Shown: positions 35,706-46,025, counted from the stretch's first letter. The stretch: DNA of 64,000 nucleotides from Duganella sp. BuS-21 (GCA_041874725.1 CP097466.1:4092001-4156000); one strand, 5' to 3'. Translations and numbers: made by a program. Notes: a model not told the origin generated them from the letters alone.

Positions 35706-37152
35706 TCACCTCGGTCAGCGCCGGCGGCAAAGCCATGCGCCGGTGCTCCGGCGGCGCCATCGGCTCCACGTCGCGCAGCGGAATCGCCACTTCAATGCAA
35801 GTCCCCGTATCGTTGCGGCCGCGCCGGATGTTCAGGCTGCCGCCCAACAGCAAGGCGCGCTCGCGCATGCCCAGCAGACCGTGCGACATCGGCTTGACGA
35901 TGGTGTCGGACGCGATGCCGATGCCGTCATCGATAATCCGCAGCATCAAGCCGTCGCCGCTGCGGTTCAGGGTCACCGTCACACGGCTGGCCTTGGCGTA
36001 TTTGCGGATATTGGTCAGCGATTCCTGCACGATGCGGAACAGCGCAATCGACAGGTCGCCGGAATGGCGTGTCATCGCTTCCATATCGGCCGCCACGCTA
36101 CAGTCGCAGCGGACCTGCGACAGCCGGCTGAATTCCTCGCAATAGCTTTCGATGGCTGCGCACAGGCCCAGGTTGTCCAACAGGCTGGGGCGTAAATTCT
36201 CGACGATGCGGCGTTTCATTTCCACGGTTTCCACCAGCGTGCCGCGTGCGCGCTTGAGCTGCTCGGCCAGTTCAGGATGGGTGTTGCGCAGCTGCTGGGT
36301 GACAGCGGCGATATCCATGCTGATCGAGGTCAGGTTGGCGCCCAGCTCATCGTGCAATTCGCGCGACAAACGCACTTTCTCTTCCTCGCTGATACTGATC
36401 AGATGGCGCGACAGCACCGACAGCTGCTCGGTGCGCTGCTGAACCGTCGACTCCAGGTTTTCGTTGGCGCTTTGCAGCGCGTGCTCCACCGCCGCGCGGT
36501 GCGCGAAGCTGCGCCGCACCAGCTGGTAGAACATGATCAGCACCACAATGGCGACGGCATTGATGCCCATGCCCAACAGCACCGCCTTGTGGTACTGCTC
36601 GTAGAACAGGGCGCTGCGCGCGTTCAGTGTTTCGTTCTGCTCCTGCTCCATGATGACCACCAGCAGGCGGATCTCATCCATGCTGGAACGGTCGTCGCTG
36701 AGCTTGGCGATGTTGACGATTTCCTGCAGGCCGCCGTCGCGGTAGACGTCGATGGCCTGGCTCATGATGCCCAGGCGGCGCCGCACCAGCGTCTGCAATT
36801 GCGCCAGGTTCTTCAACTGCGACGGATTGTCCGCCAGCAGCTTCTGCAATTCCTTGAATTCGGTTTCGCTGTCGGCCAGCGCGGTACGGGTGGGGCCGAG
36901 ATAGGCGTCGCGCCCGGACAGGAAATAGCTGCGCATGCTGCTCTCGGCGTCGAGTACCAGCACGTTCAGATATTGCAGGCGGTCGGCCACGCGCGCGGTC
37001 TGGCTCAGCAACACCTGCGCGCCGCGCAGCGCCTGCAAATTATGGAACAGGCTGAAACCGTTGACGATCAGCAGCAACGCACAAGTCACGCCCAGGACGG
37101 TCTTGTACAGTGGCAAGCGTTGATACGGCGCCGTTTCGACGGTGAAATACAT
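35602..37152 (-). CDS. CHASE3-type sensor histidine kinase (NarX/HisKA_3 group)
   Basis: A histidine kinase of about 516 residues. TM1 (about 17-34) and TM2 (about 191-209) enclose a helical, CHASE3-like periplasmic sensor containing LNVLVLDAESSMRSYFLSG. The cytoplasmic HisKA_3 domain has RLSRELHDELGANLTSI with His267, and the ATPase keeps a degenerate N-box (QESLTNIRKYAKAS) plus IIDDGIGI and HGLLGMRERALLLGG. Its Pro/Ser/Thr-rich C-terminal tail (about 35 residues) is encoded within the 104-bp overlap with the Crp-like gene. Start set at ATG 37152 (MYFTVETAPYQRL) with a GGAAGGAA Shine-Dalgarno. The partner response regulator lies about 100 bp upstream on the same strand. Confidence 0.9.
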   Translation of the reverse strand: MYFTVETAPYQRLPLYKTVLGVTCALLLIVNGFSLFHNLQALRGAQVLLSQTARVADRLQYLNVLVLDAESSMRSYFLSGRDAYLGPTRTALADSETEFKELQKLLADNPSQLKNLAQLQTLVRRRLGIMSQAIDVYRDGGLQEIVNIAKLSDDRSSMDEIRLLVVIMEQEQNETLNARSALFYEQYHKAVLLGMGINAVAIVVLIMFYQLVRRSFAHRAAVEHALQSANENLESTVQQRTEQLSVLSRHLISISEEEKVRLSRELHDELGANLTSISMDIAAVTQQLRNTHPELAEQLKRARGTLVETVEMKRRIVENLRPSLLDNLGLCAAIESYCEEFSRLSQVRCDCSVAADMEAMTRHSGDLSIALFRIVQESLTNIRKYAKASRVTVTLNRSGDGLMLRIIDDGIGIASDTIVKPMSHGLLGMRERALLLGGSLNIRRGRNDTGTCIEVAIPLRDVEPMAPPEHRRMALPPALTEVISSALHQPADDQTPSSLPYSTRPHTPPSLSDQAR

Positions 37153-37253
37153 CCATTTCCTTCCGATTGGTCGCATGCCCAACGGGGCCATGCTACTCAA
37201 ATTATAGACTGGAAGAAAAATCAGTGCGCTCGCGCACACTGCAAGCGTGCGCT

Positions 37254-37886
37254 TTAATCCAACAGATTGTTTTTCATGGCGTAGTAGGTCAGGTCGGAAT
37301 TCGACTGCATGCCCATTTTTTCCATGATGCGGGTGCGGTAGGTGCTGACGGTTTTAATGCTCAGCGACAGCGCCACGCCGATATCCGACACGGTGGCGCC
37401 ACGCGCCAGGCGCAGGAACACCTGGAACTCGCGATCCGACAGCTCCGTATGCAGCGCCGTATTCGGGTCGCGGTCGAAACTCTGCGCCAGCAGTTCGCCG
37501 ACGGTCGAGCTGACGTAGCGGCGACCCTGGTACACGGTGCGCACGGCCGTCATCAGTTCATCGGCCTCGCACTCCTTATTCAGGTAGCCGTTGGCGCCCA
37601 TCTTGAACAGGTTGAGCGCGTACTGCTGCGCCGGATAGCCGGACAGGATCAGCACCGGCAAGTCTGGCTGGCCTTGGCGGATGGTGCGCAAGGTATCGAT
37701 GCCGCTTTGATCCGGCATGGCGATATCGAGCAGCAGCACATCGCAAATTTCACGGCGGGCGATATCCAGGGCCTCGCGGCCGGTACCGGCTTCCGCCACA
37801 ACCTCGAAATCATCCGAGGACGAAAAAATCTGTTTAAACCCTGCTCTTACAATTTGATGGTCGTCACAAATGGCAACGCGTATCAT
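37254..37886 (-). CDS. LuxR/NarL-family response regulator
   Basis: A 210-residue regulator with a receiver domain (Asp8/Asp9 in CDDHQIV, phospho-acceptor Asp54 in LLLDIAMPDQSG, Lys in YLNKECEADEL) and a C-terminal LuxR helix-turn-helix (ELSDREFQVFLRLARG, then SLSIKTVSTYRTRIMEKM). The start is ATG 37886 with a GAGGAAAGA Shine-Dalgarno. With the downstream kinase it forms a NarX/NarL-type pair; kinases of this group phosphorylate LuxR-type regulators. The stimulus and targets are unknown. Confidence 0.93.
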   Translation of the reverse strand: MIRVAICDDHQIVRAGFKQIFSSSDDFEVVAEAGTGREALDIARREICDVLLLDIAMPDQSGIDTLRTIRQGQPDLPVLILSGYPAQQYALNLFKMGANGYLNKECEADELMTAVRTVYQGRRYVSSTVGELLAQSFDRDPNTALHTELSDREFQVFLRLARGATVSDIGVALSLSIKTVSTYRTRIMEKMGMQSNSDLTYYAMKNNLLD

Positions 37887-38018
37887 TCTTTCCTCTCGTC
37901 GTGCCCGATCAACGCCGGGCTGTCCGCCACCGTGCATCAGCGTCGCTGATAATCGAATAATATTGAAAGTATAGCAGCAATCATATCGCCAGCCGCTACT
38001 TGCGGCAGCGGTGCGCAG

Positions 38019-38438
38019 CTATTCAGTCGTCTTTAAGAGACCGAGTATCGACAGCAGCTCGCTGCGGATAAAGTCGCGGTCCAGCGGCGGAACAACGGCC
38101 GATGGCGGCCCGCCGTTGACGCTGGAGCCGCCATCATACTCCGTGGCGGCGCCATCGTAAGCCCTGCTGTCGAGTTTATTGCGCGCCCCGCTGATCGTGA
38201 AGCCCTGCTCGTACAGCAATTCGCGGATACGGCGGATCAACAGCACCTCGTGGTGCTGATAATAGCGGCGGTTGCCGCGGCGCTTGACCGGCTTCAGCTG
38301 GGTGAATTCCTGCTCCCAATAGCGCAGCACGTGCGGCTTCACGCCGCACAGCTCGCTCACTTCGCCGATGGTGAAGTAGCGCTTGGCCGGGATCGGCGGC
38401 AGGACGACCAGTTCGGACTTGGCGAGACGATCGTTCAT
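38019..38438 (-). CDS. MerR-family transcriptional regulator
   Basis: A 139-residue regulator with a MerR-type winged helix (KRYFTIGEVSELCGVKPHVL, RYWEQEF, GNRRYYQHHEVLLIRRIREL). The C-terminal tail is short and Gly/Ser-rich, without a cysteine metal site or a drug-binding domain. It is 17 bp downstream of ihfA. The pheT-ihfA-merR order is conserved in betaproteobacteria. The function of this member is unknown. Confidence 0.88.
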   Translation of the reverse strand: MNDRLAKSELVVLPPIPAKRYFTIGEVSELCGVKPHVLRYWEQEFTQLKPVKRRGNRRYYQHHEVLLIRRIRELLYEQGFTISGARNKLDSRAYDGAATEYDGGSSVNGGPPSAVVPPLDRDFIRSELLSILGLLKTTE

Positions 38439-38455
38439 GGCAGCTCAGTTCCCAA

Positions 38456-38803
38456 TCAGGCGGCGCGCGCCATTGGATTGCTCTCTTCGACCATGCCCTT
38501 GAGTTTCTGGCTGGCGTGGAAGGTCACGACGCGGCGTGCGGTAATGGGAATTTCCTCGCCGGTCTTGGGGTTGCGGCCCGGCCGCTGCGGCTTGTCGCGC
38601 AGCTGGAAGTTGCCGAAACCGGACAGTTTGACGGCTTCGCCGCGCTCGAGCGCATTGCGGATTTCGTCAAAGAAGGTCTCCACCATGTCCTTGGCCTCCC
38701 GCTTGTTCAGGCCCACTTGCTCGAACAGCAACTCGGCCAGTTCCGCCTTGGTCAGCGTCGGCAAATCTTTTTCCGCATCCTGGCGCACCTTGGCAACCTG
38801 CAT
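38456..38803 (-). CDS. ihfA: Integration host factor subunit alpha
   Basis: A DNA-bending HU/IHF-family subunit that pairs with IHF-beta. The core runs from [20 protein letters not shown] and [15 protein letters not shown] to [20 protein letters not shown] and the C-terminal [15 protein letters not shown]; the ligated arm includes RPGRNP. Start uncertain: the ATG at 38803 gives 115 residues, but the frame stays open upstream to 38938 with acceptable codon use (…[18 protein letters not shown]…), and no strong Shine-Dalgarno marks either site. It belongs to the pheS-pheT-ihfA-merR segment. Confidence 0.92.
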   Translation of the reverse strand: MQVAKVRQDAEKDLPTLTKAELAELLFEQVGLNKREAKDMVETFFDEIRNALERGEAVKLSGFGNFQLRDKPQRPGRNPKTGEEIPITARRVVTFHASQKLKGMVEESNPMARAA

Positions 38804-38932
38804 GGCCCGGTGCAGATCGGCAGCCAATGCGGATTGGAGTACGGCGGAATCAACGTCGTTGTTATTAATTTTCCAGCCCTGCCTTATATCAAAAATGAAC
38901 AAGTCCGGCACAGGCCGGACTCCGGTATCTTC

Positions 38933-39004
38933 CGTCATTCCCGCGCACGCGGGAATCCATGGAACGCTAGCTCAGCATGGTTCCCCGCTTGCGCGGGGAT
39001 GACG
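38933..39004. repeat. Dispersed palindromic repeat, copy B (pheT-ihfA gap)
   Basis: The ends CGTCATTCCCGCGCACGCGG and CCCCGCTTGCGCGGGGATGA CG are inverted to each other; the centre carries CATGGAACGCTAGCTCAGCA. Best matches are the copy at 41466 and the right half of the copy at 12306. It lies immediately after the pheT stop. Confidence 0.88.
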
Positions 39005-39012
39005 CCAGACTA

Positions 39013-41439
39013 TCAAGTGCGCAGCCGCGCGCCATGTTGTTGCTTGGCGGCGTCGCCGGCGGCGGCCATGAGCGCCTCCACCACATCATCTTGCAGCGTG
39101 TTTTGAGTATCTTGCAAGCTAAAGCGGAAAGCAAGTGATTTTTCGTCTGCCTCCAAACCTTTACCACGATATTCATCAAACAAAACAATGGCTTGCACAA
39201 TCTTGCCCTGCGGACTTTCTTGCACAGCAGCATTAAATGCGTCCAGCAAATCCTGTGCCGGAACCGTTTGCTTGACGACCACAGCCAGGTCGCGGGTGGC
39301 GCCTGGGAACTTGGAAATCTCATCATATTTTGGCACAGGTCGTTGCTGCAAGGCAAACGCTTCGACCTCGAACACCACTGGTGCATGCGGCAGCTCATAT
39401 TTCTGCAGCCAGCGCGGATGCAGCTCGCCGATGAAACCGATGACCTTGCCATCTAGCAACACATTGGCAGAACGGCCCGGGTGCAGCGCCGGATGCTGCG
39501 CCTTCACGAAACGCAGTTGCACCGGAGCGAACAGGTGCTCCAGGTCGGCCTTGACGTCGAAGAAGTCGACCGCGCGGTGATCCTGCCCCCACTGCTCGTC
39601 CGCCGCACCGCCGTAGGCGATGCCGGCCACGCGTTTCGGCTGATGGTAGCCGCCCACGGTCAGCGGGCCGTCGGCCACGCTGTCGTCGCGCTGGTAGATG
39701 GCGCCGATTTCAAACGCGCGCACGCGCTGGGTCTTGCGGTTCAGGTTGTAGCGCACATTGGCCACCAGGCTGCCGACCAGGGTCGAGCGCATCACGCTCA
39801 TCTGGCTGGCGATCGGGTTCTGCAGCTTGATCGGATTGGCGTTGCCGCCGAAGTCCTGCTCCCACGCCGCTTCCACGAAGCTCATGTTGACCACTTCCTG
39901 GTAGCCAAGGTCGGCCAGCTGGTGACGCACCGCGAACAGCGAGCGGGTGTTTTCCGGCGCGATAATCATGGTGTTGGCGGCCACCGGCGCCACGGTCGGG
40001 ATATTCTCGAAGCCGTAGACGCGCGCCACTTCCTCAATCAGGTCTTCCTCGATCTCGATGTCGAAGCGGTACGACGGTGCGGTCACCGAGAACACGCCGT
40101 CTTCCAGCGTGAACGGCAGCGCCAGGCGGGTGAAAATGTCGGCGATGACCTGGTCGTCCAGCGCCACGCCGATCACCTTCTGGGCGCGCGCGGTGCGCAG
40201 CCTGACCGCTTCGCGTTGCGGCAGCTTGGCGATCTGGTCGTCCACCGGGCCGACCTGGGTGGCCGGCGTGCCGCAGATTTCCAGCAGCAGCGCGGTGATG
40301 CGCTCGATGTGCTCGACCGTGGTGGCGTAGTCGACGCCGCGCTCGAAGCGGTGCGCCGCGTCGGTCGAGAAGTTGTACTTGCGGGCGCGGCCCTGGATGG
40401 CGCTCGGCCACCAGAACGCTGCTTCCAGGTAGATATTGGTGGTGTCCAGCGAGACGGCGGTGGCGTCGCCGCCCATGATGCCGGCCAGCGATTCCAGTTC
40501 CTGGTCGTCGGCGATCACACCCACCCATTCGTCGATCTCGACGGTGCTGCCGTTGAGCAGCTTGAGCGATTCGCCCTTGCGGCCCCAGCGCACGTCCAGT
40601 CCGCCGTGGATCTTGTCGAGGTCGAACACGTGCGACGGACGGCCCAGCTCCAGCATCACGTAGTTGGAGATGTCCACCAGCGCCGATACCGGACGCTGGC
40701 CGCTGCGTTCAAGGCGCTGCTTCATCCAGTCGGGGGTGACGGCCCTGGCGTTCAGGTGGCGCAGTACGCGGCCCGAGAAACGGCCGCACAGGTCCGGCGC
40801 CGAGATTTTCACCGGCAGCTTTTCATCCAGGTTGACGGTGGCGGCGCGGAAGGTCGGCGCGTGCAGCGCCACACCGGTCAGGGCCGACACTTCACGCGCC
40901 ACGCCCAGCACCGACAGGCAGTCCGCCTTGTTCGGGGTCAGCTTGATGGTGAATTTCAGGTCGTTGAGCGCGTAGTAGTCGCGGAAGTTCTGGCCGACCG
41001 GCGCGTCGTCCGGCAGTTCCAGCAAGCCGCTGCCCTCTTCCGACAATTTCAGTTCCTTGGCCGAGCACAGCATGCCTTGCGACTCGACGCCGCGCAGCTG
41101 GCCCACCTTGATTTCAAACGGCTTGCCATCGGCGCCCGGCGGCAGCACGGCACCGGCGATGGCGCACACCACCTTCAGGCCCGGGCGCACGTTCGGTGCG
41201 CCGCAGACGATGTTCAGCAGCGTGCCGGTGCCCACGTCCACCTGGCAGACGTTGAGGCGGTCGGCGTTCGGGTGCTTGGCCATGTCGCGCACCAGGCCCA
41301 CCACCACGTTGGAGAACGGCGGCGCCACGGCCTCCACTTCTTCCACTTCCAGGCCGGACATGGTCAACAGATGGGCCAGCTCGTCCGAAGTCATCTTCGG
41401 ATCGACCATGGTACGGAGCCAGTTTTCGGAGAATTGCAT
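39013..41439 (-). CDS. pheT: Phenylalanyl-tRNA synthetase beta subunit
   Basis: An 808-residue beta subunit of the tetrameric enzyme that charges tRNA-Phe. It begins [14 protein letters not shown], followed by the tRNA-binding OB region ([26 protein letters not shown]), the B3/B4 editing domain, B5, the catalytic-like core and the ferredoxin-fold anticodon domain ([14 protein letters not shown]…FRLSLQ-like end). A GAGGTTTGATT Shine-Dalgarno precedes the ATG at 41439. The frame upstream of it runs into the repeat at 41466-41537 and is not coding. pheS and pheT are separated by 109 bp. Confidence 0.97.
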   Translation of the reverse strand: MQFSENWLRTMVDPKMTSDELAHLLTMSGLEVEEVEAVAPPFSNVVVGLVRDMAKHPNADRLNVCQVDVGTGTLLNIVCGAPNVRPGLKVVCAIAGAVLPPGADGKPFEIKVGQLRGVESQGMLCSAKELKLSEEGSGLLELPDDAPVGQNFRDYYALNDLKFTIKLTPNKADCLSVLGVAREVSALTGVALHAPTFRAATVNLDEKLPVKISAPDLCGRFSGRVLRHLNARAVTPDWMKQRLERSGQRPVSALVDISNYVMLELGRPSHVFDLDKIHGGLDVRWGRKGESLKLLNGSTVEIDEWVGVIADDQELESLAGIMGGDATAVSLDTTNIYLEAAFWWPSAIQGRARKYNFSTDAAHRFERGVDYATTVEHIERITALLLEICGTPATQVGPVDDQIAKLPQREAVRLRTARAQKVIGVALDDQVIADIFTRLALPFTLEDGVFSVTAPSYRFDIEIEEDLIEEVARVYGFENIPTVAPVAANTMIIAPENTRSLFAVRHQLADLGYQEVVNMSFVEAAWEQDFGGNANPIKLQNPIASQMSVMRSTLVGSLVANVRYNLNRKTQRVRAFEIGAIYQRDDSVADGPLTVGGYHQPKRVAGIAYGGAADEQWGQDHRAVDFFDVKADLEHLFAPVQLRFVKAQHPALHPGRSANVLLDGKVIGFIGELHPRWLQKYELPHAPVVFEVEAFALQQRPVPKYDEISKFPGATRDLAVVVKQTVPAQDLLDAFNAAVQESPQGKIVQAIVLFDEYRGKGLEADEKSLAFRFSLQDTQNTLQDDVVEALMAAAGDAAKQQHGARLRT

Positions 41440-41465
41440 AATCAAACCTCTAGTTGTCTTTGCCA

Positions 41466-41537
41466 CGTCGTCCTCGCGTACGCGGGGACCCATGGAACGC
41501 TTGCTCAGCATGGATCCCCGCGTGCGCGGGGATGACG
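41466..41537. repeat. Dispersed palindromic repeat, copy C (pheS-pheT gap)
   Basis: The ends CGTCGTCCTCGCGTACGCGG and CCCCGCGTGCGCGGGGATGA form the inverted arms, with CATGGAACGCTTGCTCAGCA in the centre. It is nearly identical in layout to the copy at 38933. It occupies most of the unusually wide pheS-pheT gap. Confidence 0.9.
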
Positions 41538-41548
41538 GCGGTATCCGT

Positions 41549-42568
41549 TTAGTTGAACTGCTTCAGGAAACGCAGGTCGCCTTCGTAGAACAGGCGCAGA
41601 TCGTTGATCCCGTAGCGCAGCATGGTCAGGCGCTCCAGGCCGGAGCCGAACGCGAAACCGATATATTTTTCAGGATCCAGGCCGAAATTGCGCACCACCG
41701 ACGGGTGTACCTGGCCTGAGCCCGACACTTCCAGCCAGCGGCCCTTCAGCGGACCGGAACCAAACGCGATGTCGATCTCGGCCGACGGTTCGGTAAACGG
41801 GAAGTACGACGGACGGAAACGCACCTGCAGGTCGTCGGTCTCGAAGAAGGCCTTGACGAAGTTCAGGTACACGCCCTTGAGGTCGGCGAAGCTGATGTTC
41901 TCGGCGATCCACAGGCCTTCGACCTGGTGGAACATCGGCGAGTGCGTCGCATCGCTGTCGACGCGGTAGGTGCGGCCCGGCGCGATCACCTTGATCGGCG
42001 GCGTGTGGCTGCGGGCGTAGCGTACCTGCATCGGCGAGGTGTGGGTGCGCAGCAGCAGCGGCTTGCCTTCGCTGTCGTTGCCTTCGATGTAGAAAGTGTC
42101 CTGCATCGAGCGCGCAGGATGGTTTTCCGGGCTGTTCAGCGCCGTGAAGTTGGTCCAGTCGTTTTCGATTTCAGGGCCGTCGGCCACATCGAAACCGATC
42201 GAGCGGAAGATCTCTTCCACCCGTTCCCAGGTACGCATCACCGGGTGGATGCCGCCGCCGGCACGGCCGCGACCTGGCAGCGAAACGTCAATCGCCTCGG
42301 CGTTCAAACGGGCTTGCAACTGGGCTTCGGCCAGCGCATCACGGCGCGCGGTCAGCGCGGCTTCGATCTGCTGCTTGGCGGCGTTGATCAGCGCGCCCTG
42401 CGCCTTCTTGGCGTCAGGATCGAGCTTGCCCAGGCCCTTCATCAATTCGGTAACCTGGCCGGTCTTGCCCAGGTATTTGGCTTTAGCGTTTTCCAGTGCG
42501 GCGGCGTCATCTTTGGCCGCGTCGAAATCCTGCACTGCTGAGGCGACGAGTAGTTCCAGGGAGTCCAT
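41549..42568 (-). CDS. pheS: Phenylalanyl-tRNA synthetase alpha subunit
   Basis: A 339-residue class II synthetase alpha subunit. The N-terminal coiled-coil arm binds tRNA. Motif 2 lies around [15 protein letters not shown] and [24 protein letters not shown] follows, and motif 3 is [18 protein letters not shown]. The start is ATG 42568 with an AAGGATAAG Shine-Dalgarno. A rho-independent terminator precedes the gene (42591-42625), so it can be partly uncoupled from rplT. Confidence 0.98.
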   Translation of the reverse strand: MDSLELLVASAVQDFDAAKDDAAALENAKAKYLGKTGQVTELMKGLGKLDPDAKKAQGALINAAKQQIEAALTARRDALAEAQLQARLNAEAIDVSLPGRGRAGGGIHPVMRTWERVEEIFRSIGFDVADGPEIENDWTNFTALNSPENHPARSMQDTFYIEGNDSEGKPLLLRTHTSPMQVRYARSHTPPIKVIAPGRTYRVDSDATHSPMFHQVEGLWIAENISFADLKGVYLNFVKAFFETDDLQVRFRPSYFPFTEPSAEIDIAFGSGPLKGRWLEVSGSGQVHPSVVRNFGLDPEKYIGFAFGSGLERLTMLRYGINDLRLFYEGDLRFLKQFN

Positions 42569-42590
42569 GCGTTTTTCTTATCCTTGAATC

Positions 42591-42625
42591 AAAAAACGGG
42601 GCACAGGTATGACCCTTGCCCCGTT
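42591..42625 (-). terminator. Intrinsic terminator/attenuator between rplT and pheS
   Basis: On the minus strand AACGGGGCA, a 13-nt loop and TGCCCCGTT are followed by a T run. It lies 26 bp after the rplT stop and about 22 bp before pheS. No Phe-rich leader ORF of the pheM type precedes it. Confidence 0.85.
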
Positions 42626-42651
42626 CTCTTGCGTAACTCCGCGCTTAAAAT

Positions 42652-43011
42652 TTAAGCAGCGATTTTAGCTTTAACGACGTTAACAATCGCAGCGAACGCT
42701 GGTTTGTCCATCACTGCCATGTCGGCCAGGACTTTACGGTCCAGTTCGATTGCAGCTTTCTTCAGACCGTTCATGAATACGCTGTAGGTAACGCCATGCT
42801 CACGGGAAGCAGCGTTGATACGAGCGATCCACAGGCGGCGGAAGACGCGCTTCTTGTTACGACGGTCACGGTATGCGTACTGACCAGCGCGCATAACTGC
42901 TTGCTTGGCAACACGGTATACCTTGCTACGACGACCGCGGTAGCCTTTGGCAAGATTCAGTACTTTTTTATGACGGGCACGCGCAGTAACCCCACGTTTT
43001 ACTCGAGGCAT
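42652..43011 (-). CDS. rplT: 50S ribosomal protein L20
   Basis: A 119-residue, highly basic ribosomal protein with the usual sequence ([18 protein letters not shown], then [19 protein letters not shown] and [16 protein letters not shown]). L20 is needed early in 50S assembly and in many bacteria represses its own operon mRNA. It follows rpmI by 25 bp and is followed by the terminator before pheS. Confidence 0.99.
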   Translation of the reverse strand: MPRVKRGVTARARHKKVLNLAKGYRGRRSKVYRVAKQAVMRAGQYAYRDRRNKKRVFRRLWIARINAASREHGVTYSVFMNGLKKAAIELDRKVLADMAVMDKPAFAAIVNVVKAKIAA

Positions 43012-43036
43012 ATTAGCTCCTTAGATGAGTGTGAGA

Positions 43037-43234
43037 TTAAGCGGATGGCATCATTGCATAGACGCGCTGGACGTCTGCTGCATCGATGTTACGGGTGCCG
43101 CGCAGTTGACGCTTGTTCTTCGTCGTCTTCTTGGTCAGGATGTGGCGTTTGAAAGCCATACCCGATTTAACGGTACCACCTGGACGCACGCGAAAACGTT
43201 TTTTCGCCGAGCTCTTGGTTTTCATTTTTGGCAT
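43037..43234 (-). CDS. rpmI: 50S ribosomal protein L35
   Basis: A 65-residue basic protein starting [20 protein letters not shown], typical of L35. It has a GAGGGCAGAA Shine-Dalgarno. It is co-transcribed with infC upstream and rplT downstream, although a 274-bp gap containing a palindromic repeat separates it from infC. Confidence 0.99.
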   Translation of the reverse strand: MPKMKTKSSAKKRFRVRPGGTVKSGMAFKRHILTKKTTKNKRQLRGTRNIDAADVQRVYAMMPSA

Positions 43235-43416
43235 AGATATTCTGCCCTCTCGGACAGCTCCTATTAAACAGGATTACAGGTGGCAACACTACGTCGCTCT
43301 TAGATGCCTGCTCTCACTTGTTTGTGCAGCGGATGCGAGTCCACTACATTTACTACAGCCGGCGATTATAGCCGACTTGGTACACTTGTGCACCAAATTT
43401 CGTTGACGCCAAAAAG

Positions 43417-43497
43417 CGTCATTCCCGCGAAAGCCGGAATCCATGCTGAGCGCGCGGTGGCACGCTCTATGGATTCCCGCCTGCGCGGGAATGACAG
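43417..43497. repeat. Dispersed palindromic repeat, copy D (infC-rpmI gap)
   Basis: The outer arms CGTCATTCCCGCGAAAGCCG and GATTCCCGCCTGCGCGGGAA TGACA are inverted to each other. The central part (GCTGAGCGCGCGGTGGCACG) is oriented opposite to copies B and C. It lies 12 bp after the infC stop; the remaining 180 bp up to rpmI show no other feature. Confidence 0.85.
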
Positions 43498-43508
43498 GAT
43501 GAGACGAA

Positions 43509-44036
43509 TCAGATCTTGTTCTTCTTCTTCGGCGCCAGCACCATAATCATCTGGCGGCCTTCCATTTTCGGGAACTGCTCAACCTGGCCATGCGGCTCCA
43601 GGTCGGCTTTCAGACGTTCCAGCATGCGGAAGCCAATATCCTGGTGCGCCATCTCGCGACCGCGGAAGCGCAGGGTGATCTTGGTCTTGTCGCCCTCTTC
43701 CAGGAACTTGATCAGGTTGCGCAACTTGATGTTGTAGTCGCCATCATCGGTGCCCGGACGGAATTTGACTTCCTTCACGGCGATGATCTTCTGCTTCAAT
43801 TTCGCTTCGTGAGCCTTCTTCTGCTCCGAATACTTGAATTTGCCGTAGTCCATCAAACGGCACACGGGCGGGACCGCCGTAGGGGCGATCTCGACCAGGT
43901 CGACGTTGGACTCTTCCGCCAGGCGGAAGGCTTCGGCCAAACTCACGATACCGAGCGGCTCGTTATCGACCCCGGATAAACGCATTTCAGGGGCAGTGAT
44001 TTCGCCATTGATGCGATGCGACTTGTCAGTAGCTAT
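43509..44036 (-). CDS. infC: Translation initiation factor IF-3 (AUA start codon)
   Basis: IF-3 binds the 30S subunit, blocks premature 50S joining and checks the start codon. The 175-residue protein has the N domain ([20 protein letters not shown]) and the C domain ([18 protein letters not shown]). The first ATG (43985) falls inside the N domain, after the conserved HRINGEI block, so it cannot be the true start. The only codon with a proper Shine-Dalgarno (AAAGGAATCACC) is ATA at 44034-44036, giving [14 protein letters not shown]. Rare starts are a hallmark of infC, used for IF-3 autorepression (AUU in E. coli). It lies 38 bp after thrS. Confidence 0.95.
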   Translation of the reverse strand: MATDKSHRINGEITAPEMRLSGVDNEPLGIVSLAEAFRLAEESNVDLVEIAPTAVPPVCRLMDYGKFKYSEQKKAHEAKLKQKIIAVKEVKFRPGTDDGDYNIKLRNLIKFLEEGDKTKITLRFRGREMAHQDIGFRMLERLKADLEPHGQVEQFPKMEGRQMIMVLAPKKKNKI

Positions 44037-44074
44037 GGTGATTCCTTTTAAAATCTAATGAATTGCCAGTGCGA

Positions 44075-45982
44075 TCAGGCTTTGTTGACGACATCTTGCT
44101 GAAGTCGCTCTATCAGGGCATCGACGGACATGACGCCCAGATCGACATTGCCCCGTGCCCGCACGGCGACGGTGTTGGCATCCCGCTCTTTATCGCCCAC
44201 AACCAGGATGTAAGGCAGTTTTTGGACGGAATGTTCACGTATTTTATAGTTTATTTTCTCGTTGCGCAAATCGGTCTGCACGCGGAACCCGCTACGGCGC
44301 AGCTTTTCAGCCACTTGTTGCACATATTCAGCCTGCGCATCGGAGATGTTCAGCACCGAAACCTGCACCGGCGCCAGCCACGCCGGCAGCGCGCCAGCGT
44401 AGTTTTCAATCAGGATGCCGATGAAGCGTTCCATTGAACCGACGATCGCACGGTGCAGCATGACCGGCACCTGACGGGTGTTGTCGGCCGCCACGTACTC
44501 GGCGCCCAGGCGCTCCGGCATGAAGAAGTCGACCTGCATGGTACCGACCTGCCATGGGCGACCCAGCGAATCCTTCAGGTGGTATTCGATCTTAGGACCG
44601 TAGAACGCGCCCTCGCCCGGCAATTCGGTCCAGGTCACGCCGCAGGCGCGCAGGCCCGAGCGCAGCGCTTCTTCCGCTTCATCCCAGACTTCGTCGGAAC
44701 CGATGCGGTTGTCCGGACGCAGCGCCAGCTTGACTTCGATATTGTGGAAGTGGAAATCCGCATACACTTCCATCGCCTGCGTGTGGAAGGACACCACTTC
44801 CGGCTCGATCTGCTCGTGGGTGCAGAAGATGTGGCCGTCATCCTGGGTGAAACCACGCACGCGCATGATGCCGTGCAGCGCGCCCGAAGGCTCGTTGCGG
44901 TGGCACTGGCCGAACTCGCCGTAGCGCAGCGGCAGGTCGCGATACGAACGCATATTGCTGTTAAAGATCTGCACGTGGCCCGGGCAGTTCATCGGCTTCA
45001 GCGCATAGGAGCGGTTTTCCGACTCCGTCACGAACATGTTTTCGCGATAGTTATCCCAGTGCCCGGTCTTGCCCCACAGGCTGGCGTCCAGAATCTGCGG
45101 CGCTTTCACTTCCTGATAGCCGTTGACCTGATACTTGTGGCGCATATACTGCTCCACTTGCTGCCAGATGGTCCAGCCCTTCGGGTGCCAGAACACCAGG
45201 CCCGGCGCCTCGTCCTGGAAGTGGAAGAAGTCCAGCTGCTTGCCCAGCTTGCGGTGGTCGCGCTTTTCCGCCTCTTCCAGTTGGAACAGGTACTGCTCCT
45301 GATCTTCCTTCTTGGCCCACGCGGTGCCGTAGACACGCTGCAGCATCTCGTTCTTGCTGTCGCCGCGCCAGTAGGCGCCGGCCAGTTTCATCAGCTTGAA
45401 GACCTTCAGCTTGCCGGTCGACGGTACGTGCGGGCCACGGCACAAGTCGGTGAAATTACCTTCGCTGTACAGCGACACGTCCTGGTCGGCAGGAATCGAG
45501 GCGATGATCTCGGCCTTGTAGGCTTCGCCGATGGACTTGAAGTAAGCCACGGCTTCATCGCGCGGCAGCACCTTGCGGGTGACCGGCTCATCCTTCTTGG
45601 CCAGCTCGGCCATTTTCTTTTCGATGGCGACCAGGTCATCAGGCGTAAAGGGGCGCTTGTACGAGAAGTCGTAATAGAAACCGTTGTCGATGACCGGGCC
45701 GATGGTCACTTGCGCGTCAGGGAACAGCTCTTTCACGGCATAGGCCAGCAAGTGAGCGGTCGAGTGACGGATCACGTCCAGACCTTCCGGGTCTTTGTCG
45801 GTGACGATAGCGAGGTCGGCGTTCTTGTCGATCAGGTAGGAGGTATCCACAACTTTGCCATCGACTTTACCGGCCAGTGCGGCCTTGCCGAGGCTGGTGG
45901 CGATGCTGGTTGCCACTTGGGCCACCGTAACCGGACCATCGAATTCGCGGGCGGAACCATCAGGAAGGCGGACTGAAATCAT
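44075..45982 (-). CDS. thrS: Threonyl-tRNA synthetase
   Basis: A 635-residue class II synthetase. Domains in order: TGS (about 1-62), editing domain with [18 protein letters not shown] and later the zinc/editing region (about 65-230), the catalytic core with [10 protein letters not shown] (zinc Cys) and [19 protein letters not shown], motif 3 near [15 protein letters not shown], and the anticodon-binding domain with [24 protein letters not shown] Shine-Dalgarno precedes ATG 45982. No T-box leader is present. A terminator-like hairpin lies 43 bp upstream (46026-46051). Confidence 0.98.
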   Translation of the reverse strand: MISVRLPDGSAREFDGPVTVAQVATSIATSLGKAALAGKVDGKVVDTSYLIDKNADLAIVTDKDPEGLDVIRHSTAHLLAYAVKELFPDAQVTIGPVIDNGFYYDFSYKRPFTPDDLVAIEKKMAELAKKDEPVTRKVLPRDEAVAYFKSIGEAYKAEIIASIPADQDVSLYSEGNFTDLCRGPHVPSTGKLKVFKLMKLAGAYWRGDSKNEMLQRVYGTAWAKKEDQEQYLFQLEEAEKRDHRKLGKQLDFFHFQDEAPGLVFWHPKGWTIWQQVEQYMRHKYQVNGYQEVKAPQILDASLWGKTGHWDNYRENMFVTESENRSYALKPMNCPGHVQIFNSNMRSYRDLPLRYGEFGQCHRNEPSGALHGIMRVRGFTQDDGHIFCTHEQIEPEVVSFHTQAMEVYADFHFHNIEVKLALRPDNRIGSDEVWDEAEEALRSGLRACGVTWTELPGEGAFYGPKIEYHLKDSLGRPWQVGTMQVDFFMPERLGAEYVAADNTRQVPVMLHRAIVGSMERFIGILIENYAGALPAWLAPVQVSVLNISDAQAEYVQQVAEKLRRSGFRVQTDLRNEKINYKIREHSVQKLPYILVVGDKERDANTVAVRARGNVDLGVMSVDALIERLQQDVVNKA

Positions 45983-46025
45983 TGTGATCTCCGGGTGATG
46001 TAAAGGGTATTAAAAAATATAGACG

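Noticed and set aside
41440..41511. Longer pheT N-terminus (24 extra residues)
   Set aside because: Those codons come from the palindromic repeat. The Shine-Dalgarno and conserved MQFSENWL start lie at 41439.
42569..42651. pheM-type leader peptide before pheS
   Set aside because: No ATG/GTG with Phe codons lies before the terminator.
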